Assembly: GCF_024359545.1 (NCBI RefSeq)
Contig: NZ_JAKQZG010000007.1
Span: 1 to 64,000 of the forward strand
Length of the DNA stretch: 64,000 nt
Origin: Jiella marina
GTDB taxonomy: Bacteria > Pseudomonadota > Alphaproteobacteria > Rhizobiales > Rhizobiaceae
Reading direction: 5' to 3'
In this document: positions 37,801 to 47,605 of the stretch, in pieces
Position numbering within the stretch: the stretch's first letter is position 1
Layout: every line of letters starts with the position of its first letter
Program-made: the position numbers and the translations under genes
The notes under the pieces: generated by a model
Told to the model about the DNA's origin: nothing
Database searches by the model: none
The model's input: the letters and a program-made list of their open reading frames with translations, nothing else

Positions 37801-40800
37801 ATCGAGCCGGTTGCAGTGGCCGTGCCGGAGATCACGCCCTCGGCCTCAATGTCGGGCACGAAGCCGTTGACGAGACCGACCGGGAGATTGCTCGCGCGGA
37901 CCGAGACGTCGAGTTCCTCGCCGATCGTCCCGGACGCGGTGAGGGAGCCCGAGCCAACGTCGATCGCGGCATTTTCGAGGGTCAGCGTCCCCTCTTCGTA
38001 GGAACCCGAGGCGTCGAGGGTCAGGGGCGCGATGCCGGCTTCGGTGATCGCCTGGGCGGTGATGTCGTCGCCGTTCAGGCTGAAGGTGGCATTCGGGTTT
38101 GCGGTCGAACCTGTCACTTCGGCGCGGCCGGACAGGGTGCCGGAGGCGTCCAGGCCTTCCACGAAAGCGTTTGCGAGCGCGACCGGGGCCGCGTTCAGCC
38201 GCAGGGAGAGGGCGAGTTCTTCGCCGATCGTGCCCATCGCCGACAGGCTGCCGCCGCCGAGATCGAGCTGGGCGCGCTGCAGCGTCACCGTGCCGCCGTC
38301 ATACCGGCCGGCGATCGTGCCGTCGACGGGCGGCGTCGCAACGCCGTTGGAGCGCGAGGCGACGATCTGGCTCATTCTCAGGTCGAAGCGTGCATTCGGA
38401 TCGCTCGGCTGGCCGCTGGCATCGGCGGTACCGCTGATCGTGCCGGCAAGCGACAGGTCGGGCAGGACGAGATTGGCGAGAGCCGCTGGCACCTGTTCGA
38501 GCGAGGCGGAGAAGTCCAGCGTTTCGCCGGCGCTGCCGGATGCGCGCAGCGTTCCCTCGCCGATGGCGACGACGAGGTCGGACAGCGTCGTCGTGCCGTC
38601 CATGATCCTGAGGCGGGCCGGCTCGGTCAGCGATAGCGCGGCATCGGGGATGTCGGCGGAAAGGGTTTCAAGCGCGATGAGCGTTTCGTTCGGCTCGAAG
38701 GCGACCGTGCCGGCGAGTGTGACGGGCACGCCATTGGCGCGGGCCGTGGCCCTGACGGCGGTGGTGTCGTTCTCCGGCGACAGCGCGACCTCAAGATCCG
38801 CAATCGAGACACCGGCCGCTTCGATGGATTGCGCGGTCACCGTGCCGTCGGGCCGGGGAATGCCGAGATAGTCGCGGAGCGTCAGATCGATTTCGGCGCC
38901 GGCGAGCGTGTTGCCGGAGACCGTGACGCTGCTGCCCGAAAGGTCGAGGGCCGCGACCGGCGTCCCGTCGCTCTCGACATCGAAGCCGATCGTGCCGGTC
39001 ACGTCGCCGCTGGCGGTGACACCGCCAAGTGCCGCCAGCGCCGCAAGCTGGTCGAGGCTGACGTCGAGCGTGCCTTCGGGCAGGAAATTCTCGGAGAGGG
39101 TCAGGTCGCCCGTGATGCGGTTCGACCCGAGACCGATGCTGAGGTCCGAGATCCGCCGCGTGCCATTGTCGAGGGTGGCGAGATCGGCGCTGCCGGAAAG
39201 TTCTTCGCCGTCGACGACCCCGCTGATCGAAACGCTGCCAGTCGGCGAGCCGGGATCGAGCGTGCCTGTGGCCTCGACTGTGAGATTGGCGAGTTCCCGC
39301 CCGTTGATCGACAGGCTGTTGCCGTCGACCGTCAGATTGACGTCCGGCCTGTCCAAAGGACCGTTGGCCGTCAGCGAGAAGCTGGCACCGCCGGAAAGCG
39401 CCGAACTGAAGCTGCTGACATTGGCGAGCCGGCCGGAAATGTCGGCGGACACCGTCTCACCGGAGAGGCCAGCAGAGCCCTGGATGGAGAGCTGGTCGCC
39501 CGTGACCGAAAGGTTCGAGGCGTTCAAGGCTCCGTCTTCGGTGCGGGCGAATTGGCCGGACACCGATAGATTCTGACCGGCGATCGGGGTGAGGGCGGCC
39601 GAAAGGGCCGTCGTCTGGAACTCGGAGTCGAGGGTGAGATCGAAGGTCGAGAAGTTGAGCGCGGCCGTGCCGCTGGCCTCGGCGGTCGCCGTCCCGGTCT
39701 GGATCGTGGCCGAGGCAAGCTCGACTTGGTCGGGACCGAGCGTGCCGTTGCCTTCGATGCGCAGGGAGCCGTCCAGGAAGCGGTCGGCGACGCCGTCGGG
39801 CGCGGTCGCGGATTCGGCCGTGGCTGAAAGCGCGAACGGGCCGCTGAGACCAAGGAGGTCGAACCCGTCGCTCTGGAGCCGCGCGCCGATCGTGTCGAGA
39901 CCGTAGTCGCCGAAGGAGGCCTGGGGTAGATTGGTGGTCGCTTCGAGGGTCGCTGCGGAAAGAGCGCCCTGCAGCGCCGCCTCGACGCTGGTGATGGAAA
40001 GGGCAGGCGCATCCTCGCCGCTGCCGAATGAGAATGCGATCGGCTGGCCGTCCGGCGAAGCAAGGCGGAGGGTGAGATCGTTGCCGGGGCCCGACGGATC
40101 GATGGTGCCCGAGGCCGAGACCTCGATCGCCTGGGAGGCGAGCGTCCCCTGTTCGATGACATACGACCCGTCATTGCGAATCAGGAGTTGTGCGTCGAGC
40201 GTCGCGCCGCCTTCGACGTAGCGCGCATAAGCATCCGGGACGAAACGCTGCGCCGCGACATTGAGCGAGAGAGAAGCGCGGTAGCCCTCGTCTGCCCGGT
40301 CGACACGCGCTGTCAGCGTCGCTGCCTGTTCGCCGGCCACCGAAAGCGCGCCATTCGCCATGAAGCCTGAAAGCGGGCCGGAACCGTTGACGGTGAGTTC
40401 GACCGGCGGCGCGCCGGGAATGCCGAGCAGCGTCGCGACCAGGCCGCCTTCCGGTTCGCTGGCCTCGATGTCGACGGTCAGGCGATTGTCGTCCGGTGCA
40501 AACGCGATGTCGAGCGCGACCTGCCCGGGCTGGTCGAGGCGCTCGATATTCGCCTGGGCGCTGATCGCCGTCGGGTCGTCCTCGAGCGTCAGGCTGGCAT
40601 TCGCCCGCAGCCGCGCCCGCGTGCCGGCAATGGCTTCGCCGAGGATGAACTCCTCGATCCGGATCTGTTCGATATCGGCGGTGATGGACGGCAGCGAAAA
40701 CCCGCCGCCTTCGCTGTCTTCGGACGCGGATTGCCCGCCCGGCAGACGTTCCAGAACGATCTGGCCGGCCGAGAGGTTCTCGATCGAGACGTTGGAGCGC

Positions 40801-41072
40801 ACGAGGGCCAGAGGCGACCAGTCCATGGCGAGTTCGCTGGCCGTCAGGAATACGCCCTGAGGGTCGGAAACGGTCAGCCTCTCGATGCGCACCTCGCCCG
40901 AGATCGCGCCGGACAGACCTTCGATCTCGACCTGCATTGTGTCGGTCGAGATCAGGTTCTCGATCTGGTTGGCGATGAATTCCTGGGCGCTGGCCGATCG
41001 GGTCGGCGCGGCCAGGGCCACGATCGCCAGGAAGAAGGTGCACAGAAGGGCGGCAAGGCGTTCGCGTGTCAT
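34803..41072 (-). CDS. tamB: Translocation and assembly module subunit TamB, enlarged
   Basis: 2,089 residues against roughly 1,250 in E. coli. The N-terminal hydrophobic segment (about 5-30) anchors it in the inner membrane. The body is beta-rich AsmA/TamB-like sequence that spans the periplasm as a hydrophobic groove. The last 300 residues are the conserved TamB (DUF490) C-terminal domain (LDLEATSDVEDVTVYVTITG, VGKYLNDNTYLGVDSTGRVS, ending FYEGEF). It works with TamA in outer membrane protein insertion and phospholipid transport. The start codon overlaps the tamA stop, giving coupled translation. The extra length comes from about eight ~101-residue repeats (see repeat entry). Confidence 0.95.
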   Translation of the reverse strand: MTRERLAALLCTFFLAIVALAAPTRSASAQEFIANQIENLISTDTMQVEIEGLSGAISGEVRIERLTVSDPQGVFLTASELAMDWSPLALVRSNVSIENLSAGQIVLERLPGGQSASEDSEGGGFSLPSITADIEQIRIEEFILGEAIAGTRARLRANASLTLEDDPTAISAQANIERLDQPGQVALDIAFAPDDNRLTVDIEASEPEGGLVATLLGIPGAPPVELTVNGSGPLSGFMANGALSVAGEQAATLTARVDRADEGYRASLSLNVAAQRFVPDAYARYVEGGATLDAQLLIRNDGSYVIEQGTLASQAIEVSASGTIDPSGPGNDLTLRLASPDGQPIAFSFGSGEDAPALSITSVEAALQGALSAATLEATTNLPQASFGDYGLDTIGARLQSDGFDLLGLSGPFALSATAESATAPDGVADRFLDGSLRIEGNGTLGPDQVELASATIQTGTATAEASGTAALNFSTFDLTLDSEFQTTALSAALTPIAGQNLSVSGQFARTEDGALNASNLSVTGDQLSIQGSAGLSGETVSADISGRLANVSSFSSALSGGASFSLTANGPLDRPDVNLTVDGNSLSINGRELANLTVEATGTLDPGSPTGSVSISGVVDGEELSGSADLATLDNGTRRISDLSIGLGSNRITGDLTLSENFLPEGTLDVSLDQLAALAALGGVTASGDVTGTIGFDVESDGTPVAALDLSGSSVTVSGNTLAGAEIDLTLRDYLGIPRPDGTVTAQSIEAAGVSIADLEVALSPENDTTAVRATARANGVPVTLAGTVAFEPNETLIALETLSADIPDAALSLTEPARLRIMDGTTTLSDLVVAIGEGTLRASGSAGETLDFSASLEQVPAALANLVLPDLSLAGTISGTADASGQPSDPNARFDLRMSQIVASRSNGVATPPVDGTIAGRYDGGTVTLQRAQLDLGGGSLSAMGTIGEELALSLRLNAAPVALANAFVEGLDASGTLSGRAEVTGSTANPNATFSLNGDDITAQAITEAGIAPLTLDASGSYEEGTLTLENAAIDVGSGSLTASGTIGEELDVSVRASNLPVGLVNGFVPDIEAEGVISGTATATGSISDPEADFDITGSGITTRQIARSGTAPLDLRLAGSYAEGTATIETGVVNVGAGSLRISGQVGQTLDVTAELNRLPVGLVNGFVDGLNAEGTLSGSARASGPLADPTATFDLSGSGITTEDIAAGGIAPLSLEAAGSLEDGTVRLETARVIVGDGSLRASGTVGQSLDLDLSIEELPVGLANGFVEGLNAEGTISGTGQATGSLSEPQATFELTGSGITTDQIARSGVAPLTLDVAGSYADGTARIETAELEVGTGSLTASGTVGETLDLSLLLNELPVGLANGFVDGLGARGTVSGNATATGSLSDPVAEFSLSGTGITTADVARSGVAPLTLDVAGTYRDGTVNLANAEVAVGNGSLTANGTIGQSLDIDVTLDQLPVGLANGFVDGLGARGTISGTASATGSLSSPNASFDLAARDVSVAQSRAAGAPSLSADLEGSYQNGSVDLRQAVVNVGGGTIQVTGSASPNDLNLTAEIRNLPASIASAAAGGLAPQGTINGTARASGSPSNPQVRYDLNASGVSLQQTRDAGVGALSIDTSGQYQGNRVTTDTQLSGNGVALSVNGSVGLSGTPTLDLSVDGTAPLSLANRILAEGGRSIEGTARIDARLSGPATQPNVNGTVSVDGARLVDANYNIALNGITTTIALNGQSATIQSFTAQLSSGGSLSVGGTVGLNGQFPADLSIQLDSARYNDGELIAARLSSDLTLTGPLLGTPTLAGTINAEEIDIIVPENLPSSLARIDVTHRNARPAVYEQQQELFPDRGRGSAGGGGVNLDITFNAPNEVFVRGRGLDVELGGRIRITGSSANPSIVGGLDLIRGRFQILARRLEFQRGRLTFTGDLIPTLDLEATSDVEDVTVYVTITGPATDPSIDFSSNPALPQEEVLARLIFGQGTSDLSPLQIAQLAEAAATLAGVGGSTGLLDNLRSQLGVDDLDITTTEDGQTAVGVGKYLNDNTYLGVDSTGRVSLDLKLGGGVKARGAVNAEGNGEVGIFYEGEF
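36060..38500 (-). repeat. About eight ~303-bp repeats inside tamB
   Basis: Each unit codes for about 101 residues starting near LPVGLVNGFVDGLNAEGTLS and ending with GSLTASGTVGQSLDLDLSI-type text. In protein order the units open with VPAALANLVL, APVALANAFV, LPVGLVNGFV (twice), LPVGLANGFV (three times) and LPASIASAAA. The middle five are the most alike. The pattern is visible in DNA as recurring CCGTCGACGAAGCC blocks spaced 303 bases apart. Confidence 0.85.
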
Positions 41073-43027
41073 CAGAAGGCCTGTCCGATTCCGGCGTAGA
41101 TCTGATAGGAGGCGTCGCGCGGCCCCGGGTCGATCGGCACGGCGACGTCGAGGCGGATCGGGCCGAAGCTCGTCAGATAGCGGACGCCGGCGCCGGCACC
41201 CAGCTTGAAGGTGGAAAAGTCCGGCGCGAGATCGTCACCAACTGTGCCGAAATCCAGAAACGGCACGATCTGGATGTTCTCCGTCACGCCGATGCGCGCC
41301 TCGAGGGAGCCCTCGAAAAGCGAGAGGCCGCCTGTCGGCGTATCGGTGAACTCGGAATTGAAGCCGGAGCCGGGCGGGACGTTGGACGGGAAATACGGCC
41401 CGACGGACTGGAATTCGTAGCCGCGCACCGAGCCGCCGCCGCCGGCATAAAAGCGCCGATCGTTGGGAATGTCGGACAGGTCTGCGCCGAAGATCGTGCC
41501 GTAGCCAAGTCGTCCCGCAAGGATCAGACGGTCGCTCTCGGTCATGGAAAGATAGGCGCGGGCGTCCACACGGGTTCGAGCGAAGAAGGTCCCCGTGTTG
41601 AAGCCGTAGGAGGGATCGGCCAGCGCCTGGAAGTAGAATCCCTCCGTCGGATTGAGCTCGTTGTCGCGCGCGTCCCAGGTGTAGGTAATGGGCAGCGAGG
41701 TGATGAAGTAGTCGCGTGTGCCGAGATAGTCGGTGATTTCCTCATATTCGGCGCGCAGCGTGACGTTGAGCTTCTGCTCGCTGGTGAGGTCGTATTCGAC
41801 CCCGCTCGTCGCCGCATAGCTCGTGCGGTCATAGGCGAGCGGCTGCTCCTTCTTGGCTTCGAGCGAGCCGATATAGACCGAGTCCGGGCCGAGAACGCCG
41901 GGCTTCTTGAAGACCAGCGACCCGGAATAGTCGATCCCGTCGGTGTCGCGTGCCTCCCCCGTGACGGCGGTCGCGCCGATCCGCGAGACTTCGGCGTCGA
42001 GCCGGATCGACTCGGCCCGGCCGAACAGATTGCGATGGCCGACATAGCCGGAGAGGCCCGCGCCTTCGGTGTTCGAATAGGTGGCGCCGACACCGTAGAA
42101 GCCGAATTTGCGCTCGCCCACCTCGATCTGCACCGGCAGCGTGCCGTCCGGCGCCTGGGCGGTGGCTTCCTTCACGACCACCGAAGAAAACACGCCGAGC
42201 TTGAGAAGCCGGTCGCGCGCCGCCGCCAGCTCCTGCGGAGAAAACACCTCGCCCGCCTTGATGCCGGCCATATAGGCGATGAAACCCGGGTCGACGTCTT
42301 CCGCGCCGGCGACCCAGGTCTCGCCAAAGGGCACGCGATCGCCTGGATCGATGTCGACCTCGTATTCCAGCCGGTCGGTCGCGGCGTCGGCGATGATGTC
42401 GCGATTGGTGACGGCGACGAAGGGGCGCCCGTCGTCACGCAGGGCCTTGAACATCCTGGCTTCGGCCTCGAGCACCTTTGCCGAGCCTGCGTCGCCACCG
42501 GCGACGAGGCCGTACTCCGAGGGATCGACCGGCACGCTGGTACTGGAGACGGCAATGCGGCCGAGCTGGTATTTCGGCCCCGGGCGCACCTGGATGGTCA
42601 CCGGCACGGGCCCTGCGCCAAAATCCGTGTCCGGCGGCAGATCGGCGACGTTGCGCCCCTGAATGTAGATGTCCACGAGCCCGTCATAGCGCGCCTGCTC
42701 GAACAACGCGGCGACCAGGCGCTTGCGGTCGTTCTTCGCCTTGGAAAGGAGGCCGAGCGAGCCTGAAACAGGGTCGTCCTCGTCGGCGATCAGGGTCGAG
42801 GCGTTGCGGATGGTCTCTTCGATCGCGCCCTCCGCATCCTCCGGTGTGGGCTCCACGTTGAGGGTAACGGTATAGTCGAGGGGGTCGATGACCTCGAAGT
42901 CGGAATCCGCGCTTTCGAAGAACTTGACGCCGAAAATTTCGAAGGCCTGCGCCTGCGGCGCAACGAGGAGAGCCGCGGTGGCCGACACCAAAAGGACAGG
43001 CAGGCGGCTCGTGATCGACAAACGCAT
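41072..43027 (-). CDS. tamA: Translocation and assembly module subunit TamA (Omp85 family)
   Basis: 651 residues from ATG 43027 (MRLSITSRLPVLLVSATAAL), which gives a normal signal peptide ending at AQA near residue 28. POTRA domains occupy about 30-260 and a 16-strand Omp85 barrel about 270-651, with YAGGGGSVRGYEFQSVGP (the conserved loop VRGY) and the last strand ending in GIGQAF. The ORF remains open upstream but without secretory character. AGGGGA is only 3 bases before the ATG. Pairs with tamB; together they span both membranes. Confidence 0.93.
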   Translation of the reverse strand: MRLSITSRLPVLLVSATAALLVAPQAQAFEIFGVKFFESADSDFEVIDPLDYTVTLNVEPTPEDAEGAIEETIRNASTLIADEDDPVSGSLGLLSKAKNDRKRLVAALFEQARYDGLVDIYIQGRNVADLPPDTDFGAGPVPVTIQVRPGPKYQLGRIAVSSTSVPVDPSEYGLVAGGDAGSAKVLEAEARMFKALRDDGRPFVAVTNRDIIADAATDRLEYEVDIDPGDRVPFGETWVAGAEDVDPGFIAYMAGIKAGEVFSPQELAAARDRLLKLGVFSSVVVKEATAQAPDGTLPVQIEVGERKFGFYGVGATYSNTEGAGLSGYVGHRNLFGRAESIRLDAEVSRIGATAVTGEARDTDGIDYSGSLVFKKPGVLGPDSVYIGSLEAKKEQPLAYDRTSYAATSGVEYDLTSEQKLNVTLRAEYEEITDYLGTRDYFITSLPITYTWDARDNELNPTEGFYFQALADPSYGFNTGTFFARTRVDARAYLSMTESDRLILAGRLGYGTIFGADLSDIPNDRRFYAGGGGSVRGYEFQSVGPYFPSNVPPGSGFNSEFTDTPTGGLSLFEGSLEARIGVTENIQIVPFLDFGTVGDDLAPDFSTFKLGAGAGVRYLTSFGPIRLDVAVPIDPGPRDASYQIYAGIGQAF

Positions 43028-43570
43028 ACATCCCCTGAAACAGCAATCATGCCGAAGGGCCGGCCGGTCGTCATGACGGCCGCGGGCGTCGCTTTCTCGC
43101 GCATCGCCTCCCCCCTCAGGTCGGAGCCTAAGGATGCCGGCAAATGGTGAAATAACAACTGCATCCGGGGCACAATCAGCCTGCCGACGGCCTGGGGGTG
43201 CGTGATTGCGCATCGACTGTGCCGGCGGGATCACAGGCAAGACCCATTGTCGGGACTTTCTGTCGCAGCCAGCCGGAACGTCATAGCGGGCGCCGAAGCC
43301 GGAGAGCTTCGTTCGAGGAGGGGGCAACCGGTCCGCTCACCACAGCCGCGCCATCTGCGCAAGCCGGGAAAGTCGCAAGCGGTCAATCGCCGTCTCAGTT
43401 TTGAGACTCGGATATGGAATCGTTCTCAAAAGCGCTTGAAGCCCGGGCCATGAAGGGGCAATGTCCCGGTCGGCGCCTCCCGACGGTCGGAAATCGCGGG
43501 GGCAAGGCTGGGCAGCGTTCAGGGACGAGAGCGCCCGCCCGGCTCGCAAAGATTGTTTTGGGAGGAGTGC
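43028..43570. other. 543-bp divergent intergenic region between tamA and the cox operon
   Basis: No convincing gene; short ORFs on both strands lack protein-like sequence. It must hold the promoters of both divergent operons. The only structure I see is the TGAGA/TCTCA repeat cluster at 43392-43431, listed separately. Confidence 0.6.
43392..43431. promoter_or_regulatory. Clustered TCTCA/TGAGA inverted repeats, candidate cox operator
   Basis: GTCTCA (43392-43397) and TGAGAC (43402-43407) are perfect inverted copies with a 4-base loop, and TTTTGAGA (43399-43406) is again inverted by TCTCAAAA (43424-43431), 17 bases away. Three related half-sites in 40 bases, 140 bases upstream of coxS, suggest a regulator binding region or alternative RNA hairpins. 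The regulator is unknown. Confidence 0.35.
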
Positions 43571-44059
<489 letters not shown>

Positions 44060-44210
44060 ACCCGCTTGGAACACACCTGCCCGGCGGACTAGGCCGGGCC
44101 GGAAATCGGCACTGAACGGACAGTAAGACATCGAATCGATCGTGGGAGGCGCGTTCGCCGGATCATCCGGGTGAGCGCGGACCGGTCGAGATCCTCGGGA
44201 GGTTTTGAGA

Positions 44211-46556
44211 ATGGGTGTTGAAGGTATCGGCGCAAAGGTTTTGCGCAAGGAGGACCGCCGGTTCATCACCGGACGCGGTCGCTATGTCGACGACATGAGC
44301 GTGCCGGGCATGAAATACGGAGCGTTCGTGCGCTCGCCGCATGCCCATGCGAAGATCACCGGGGTCGACGTGAGCGCGGCGAAGGACATGCCGGGCGTGA
44401 TCGCCGTTCTCGACGGCAAGCAGCTGCAGGGCGACGGCATCGGCAATCTGATCTGCGGCTGGGCGGTCAATTCCAAGGACGGCACGCCGATGAAGATGGG
44501 CGCCTATCCGGCGCTCGCTTCCGAGACCGTGCGCTATGTCGGCCAGCCGGTGGCGATCGTCGTCGCAGAGACCCAGGCCAAGGCCCGCGAAGCCGCCGAA
44601 GCGGTGATGGTCGATTACGAGGAACTGCCGGTCGTCACCAAGGCGGTCGACGCCTTGAAGGAAGGCGCGCCGCAGCTTCACCCCGAGGCTCCGGGCAATC
44701 TGATCTTCGACTGGGAGCTCGGCGACAAGACGGCGACGGACGAGGCCTTCTCCAAGGCCGCCCATGTCACCAAGCTGCACATCCACAACAACCGGCTCAT
44801 TCCGAACCCGATGGAGCCACGCGCGGCGCTCGGCCATTATGATCCGGCCGAAGACCACTACACCTGCTGGACCACCTCGCAGAATCCGCATGTGGCCCGG
44901 CTCGTGATGAGCGCCTTCTACAATGTCGCGCCCGAGCACAAGCTGCGCGTCATCGCACCGGACGTCGGCGGCGGCTTCGGCTCGAAGATCTACATCTACC
45001 CGGAAGAGATCGTCTGCCTCTGGGCTTCCAAACGCGCTGGCGTACCGGTGAAATGGACGTCGGACCGCACCGAGGCGTTCCTCACGGACGCCCACGGCCG
45101 CGATCACGAGACGGAAGTCGAACTGGCGCTCGACGCCGACAACAAGATCCTCGGACTGAAGGTCGACACGATCGCCAATATCGGCGCCTACATGTCGCTC
45201 TTCTCGTCGTCCGTGCCGACTTATCTCTACGCGACGCTTCTGTCGGGCCAGTACGACATCCCGGCAATCCATGCGAATGTGCGGGCGGTCTACACCAACA
45301 CCGCCCCGGTCGATGCCTATCGCGGCGCCGGACGTCCGGAGGCGACCTATGTCGTCGAGCGGACGATGGAGACGGCAGCCCGGGAACTGGGGATTTCACC
45401 GGCCGAATTCCGTCGCAAGAACTTCATCCGCTCCTTCCCGCACCAGACACCGGTGATCATGAACTACGACGCTGGCGACTTCGAGGCTTGCCTCAACGCC
45501 GGCATGGAAGCCGCCGACGTTGCCGGCTTCGAGGGAAGGCGGCAGGAGGCGCAGTCGCGCGGCAAGCTGCGCGGTCTCGGCATGAGCTGCTACATCGAGG
45601 CCTGCGGCATCGCGCCGTCCAAGGCCGTCGGCTCGCTGGGTGCGGGCGTCGGTCTGTGGGAATCGGCCGAGGTCCGGGTTAATCCCGTCGGCACGATCGA
45701 GATCCTCACCGGCTCGCACAGCCACGGCCAGGGCCATGAGACGACCTTCGCCCAGCTGGTGGCGGAGCGCTTCGGCCTGCCGGTGGACAACGTCCAGATC
45801 GTCCATGGCGATACCGACAAGGTGCAGTTCGGCATGGGCACCTACGGTTCGCGCTCCGGTGCCGTCGGCATGTCGGCGATCCACAAGGCGCTCGACAAGG
45901 TCGAAGCCAAGGCCAAGAAGATCGCCGCGCACGTGCTCGAGGCCGACGAGGGCGACATCGTCATCGAGAATGGCGAGGTGAAGGTCGCGGGCACCGACAA
46001 GAAGCTCGGCTGGCATGAGGTCTGCCTCGGCGCCTACACCGCCCACAATCTGCCGGACGGCATGGAGCCGGGCCTGAAGGAAGGGGCATTCTACGACCCG
46101 ACCAACTTCACCTTCCCGGCTGGCTGCTACATCTGCGAGGTGGAGGTCGATCCCGACACGGGCGTCACCGAGATCATCCAGTTCGTCGCGGCGGACGATT
46201 TCGGGCGGGTGATCAATCCGATGATCGTCGAAGGCCAGGTCCATGGCGGCCTCGCCCAGGGCATCGGCCAGGCGATCCTGGAAGGCACCCATTACGACGA
46301 GACCGGCCAGCTCACCACGGCGTCCTACATGGACTACGCCATGCCGCGTGCCTGGGATCTGCCGATGTTCAAGGTGTCGACCACCGAGACCATCTGTCCC
46401 GGCAATCCGCTCGGCATGAAGGGCTGCGGCGAGGCTGGGGCCATCGGCTCGCCGCCGGCGGTGATCAACGCGATCACCGACGCGATCGGCAACAACGACC
46501 TCACCATGCCGGCGACCCCGGAAAAGGTCTGGAAGGCGCTGAACGCCGTTCAATAA
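44211..46556 (+). CDS. coxL: Molybdenum hydroxylase large subunit, form II CoxL-like
   Basis: 781 residues. It belongs to the xanthine dehydrogenase / CO dehydrogenase large subunit family (MoCo-binding: [44 protein letters not shown]). The active-site loop reads AYRGAGR (369-375), the form II signature; true (form I) CO dehydrogenases have AYxCSFR, where the Cys carries copper. So oxidation of CO cannot be assumed; the substrate may be another small molecule. GGGAGG lies 8 bases before ATG 44211. A 151-base gap separates it from coxS. Confidence 0.93.
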   Translation: MGVEGIGAKVLRKEDRRFITGRGRYVDDMSVPGMKYGAFVRSPHAHAKITGVDVSAAKDMPGVIAVLDGKQLQGDGIGNLICGWAVNSKDGTPMKMGAYPALASETVRYVGQPVAIVVAETQAKAREAAEAVMVDYEELPVVTKAVDALKEGAPQLHPEAPGNLIFDWELGDKTATDEAFSKAAHVTKLHIHNNRLIPNPMEPRAALGHYDPAEDHYTCWTTSQNPHVARLVMSAFYNVAPEHKLRVIAPDVGGGFGSKIYIYPEEIVCLWASKRAGVPVKWTSDRTEAFLTDAHGRDHETEVELALDADNKILGLKVDTIANIGAYMSLFSSSVPTYLYATLLSGQYDIPAIHANVRAVYTNTAPVDAYRGAGRPEATYVVERTMETAARELGISPAEFRRKNFIRSFPHQTPVIMNYDAGDFEACLNAGMEAADVAGFEGRRQEAQSRGKLRGLGMSCYIEACGIAPSKAVGSLGAGVGLWESAEVRVNPVGTIEILTGSHSHGQGHETTFAQLVAERFGLPVDNVQIVHGDTDKVQFGMGTYGSRSGAVGMSAIHKALDKVEAKAKKIAAHVLEADEGDIVIENGEVKVAGTDKKLGWHEVCLGAYTAHNLPDGMEPGLKEGAFYDPTNFTFPAGCYICEVEVDPDTGVTEIIQFVAADDFGRVINPMIVEGQVHGGLAQGIGQAILEGTHYDETGQLTTASYMDYAMPRAWDLPMFKVSTTETICPGNPLGMKGCGEAGAIGSPPAVINAITDAIGNNDLTMPATPEKVWKALNAVQ

Positions 46557-46687
46557 GGCCGAAAGGCCTGGAGCCCGGCCACGGAACAAACAGGTCCTGA
46601 GGCCGGGCCGACAAAACGAACCATGGACGTTGAGACGCGCCGCGCGGCTTTCGACAGAAAAGCCCGGCGAACCGAGAGGTTAGAACC

Positions 46688-47494
46688 ATGTACGAGACCA
46701 CCTACCACCGCCCGACATCTCTCGACGAGGCCGCTCGTCTCGCTTCGGAGATGGGCGACGAGGCGAAATATCTGTCGGGCGGCATGACGCTGATCCCGAC
46801 CATGAAGCAGCGGCTGGCGGCACCGTCCGCCCTGATCGACCTGCGCCATGTCGGCGATCTCAAGGGCATTTCCGTCAACGGCTCGTCGATCCGCATCGGC
46901 GGCGGCACCACCCATGCCGAGATTGCCGCGTCGAGCGAGATCCAGAGCGCGTGCCCGGGTTTCGCGGGCCTCGCGCAGCTGATCGGCGATCCGGCCGTGC
47001 GCCACATGGGAACGATCGGCGGTTCGGTCGCCAATTTCGACCCGGCAGCAGATTATCCGGCCGCGCTACTGGCGCTCGGCGCGACCGTGCACACGAACAA
47101 GCGCGAGATGTCGGCTGACGACTTCTTCGTCGGCATGTTCGAGACGGCGCTCGAAGAGGGCGAGATCGTCACCGCCGTCTCCTTCGAGGCGCCGGAAGCG
47201 TCAGCCTATGAGAAGTTCCGCAATCCGGCCTCGCGCTACGCCATGTGCGGCGTCTATGTCGCCAAGCGCGCCGACGGCGTGAAGGTCGGCGTCACCGGCG
47301 CCGGAGCCGACGGGGCATTTCGCTGGAGCGACGCGGAGCAGGCGCTCTCGTCCAACTTCGCGCCGGACGCCGTCGGCGGGCTGTCGGTTTCCGAGGGCGA
47401 CATGGTGGGCGATATTCACGGCTCGTCGGCCTATCGCGCGAACCTCGTGAAGGTCGTGACCAAGCGCGCGGTGAAGAAGGCGCTCGGCCAATAG
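46688..47494 (+). CDS. coxM: Molybdenum hydroxylase FAD-binding medium subunit (CoxM-like)
   Basis: 268 residues. FAD-binding motifs are LSGGMTLIPTMKQRL (about 34-48) and GTIGGSVANFDPAADYPAAL (about 109-128). It receives electrons from the Fe-S subunit and passes them to the respiratory chain or another acceptor. Third gene of the S-L-M run, 131 bases after coxL; an intrinsic terminator follows. No coxD/E/F/G-type maturation genes are present in the window. Confidence 0.93.
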   Translation: MYETTYHRPTSLDEAARLASEMGDEAKYLSGGMTLIPTMKQRLAAPSALIDLRHVGDLKGISVNGSSIRIGGGTTHAEIAASSEIQSACPGFAGLAQLIGDPAVRHMGTIGGSVANFDPAADYPAALLALGATVHTNKREMSADDFFVGMFETALEEGEIVTAVSFEAPEASAYEKFRNPASRYAMCGVYVAKRADGVKVGVTGAGADGAFRWSDAEQALSSNFAPDAVGGLSVSEGDMVGDIHGSSAYRANLVKVVTKRAVKKALGQ

Positions 47495-47541
47495 CACAGG
47501 AGACTGGCGCGGATCGCCGGTCGACACCACCAGAGACGCGA

Positions 47542-47580
47542 CAGCCCCGGCGTGATCCTTTCGCCGGGGCTGTTTTTTCG
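47542..47580 (+). terminator. Rho-independent terminator of the cox operon
   Basis: CAGCCCCGGCG (47542-47552) pairs with CGCCGGGGCTG (47562-47572) around a 9-base loop and is followed by TTTTTTCG. A textbook intrinsic terminator, 48 bases after the coxM stop. It also lies just beyond the end of the convergent BA14K gene. Confidence 0.93.
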
Positions 47581-47605
47581 TCGAATTGGCCCGATGTGAT
47601 GCCGG

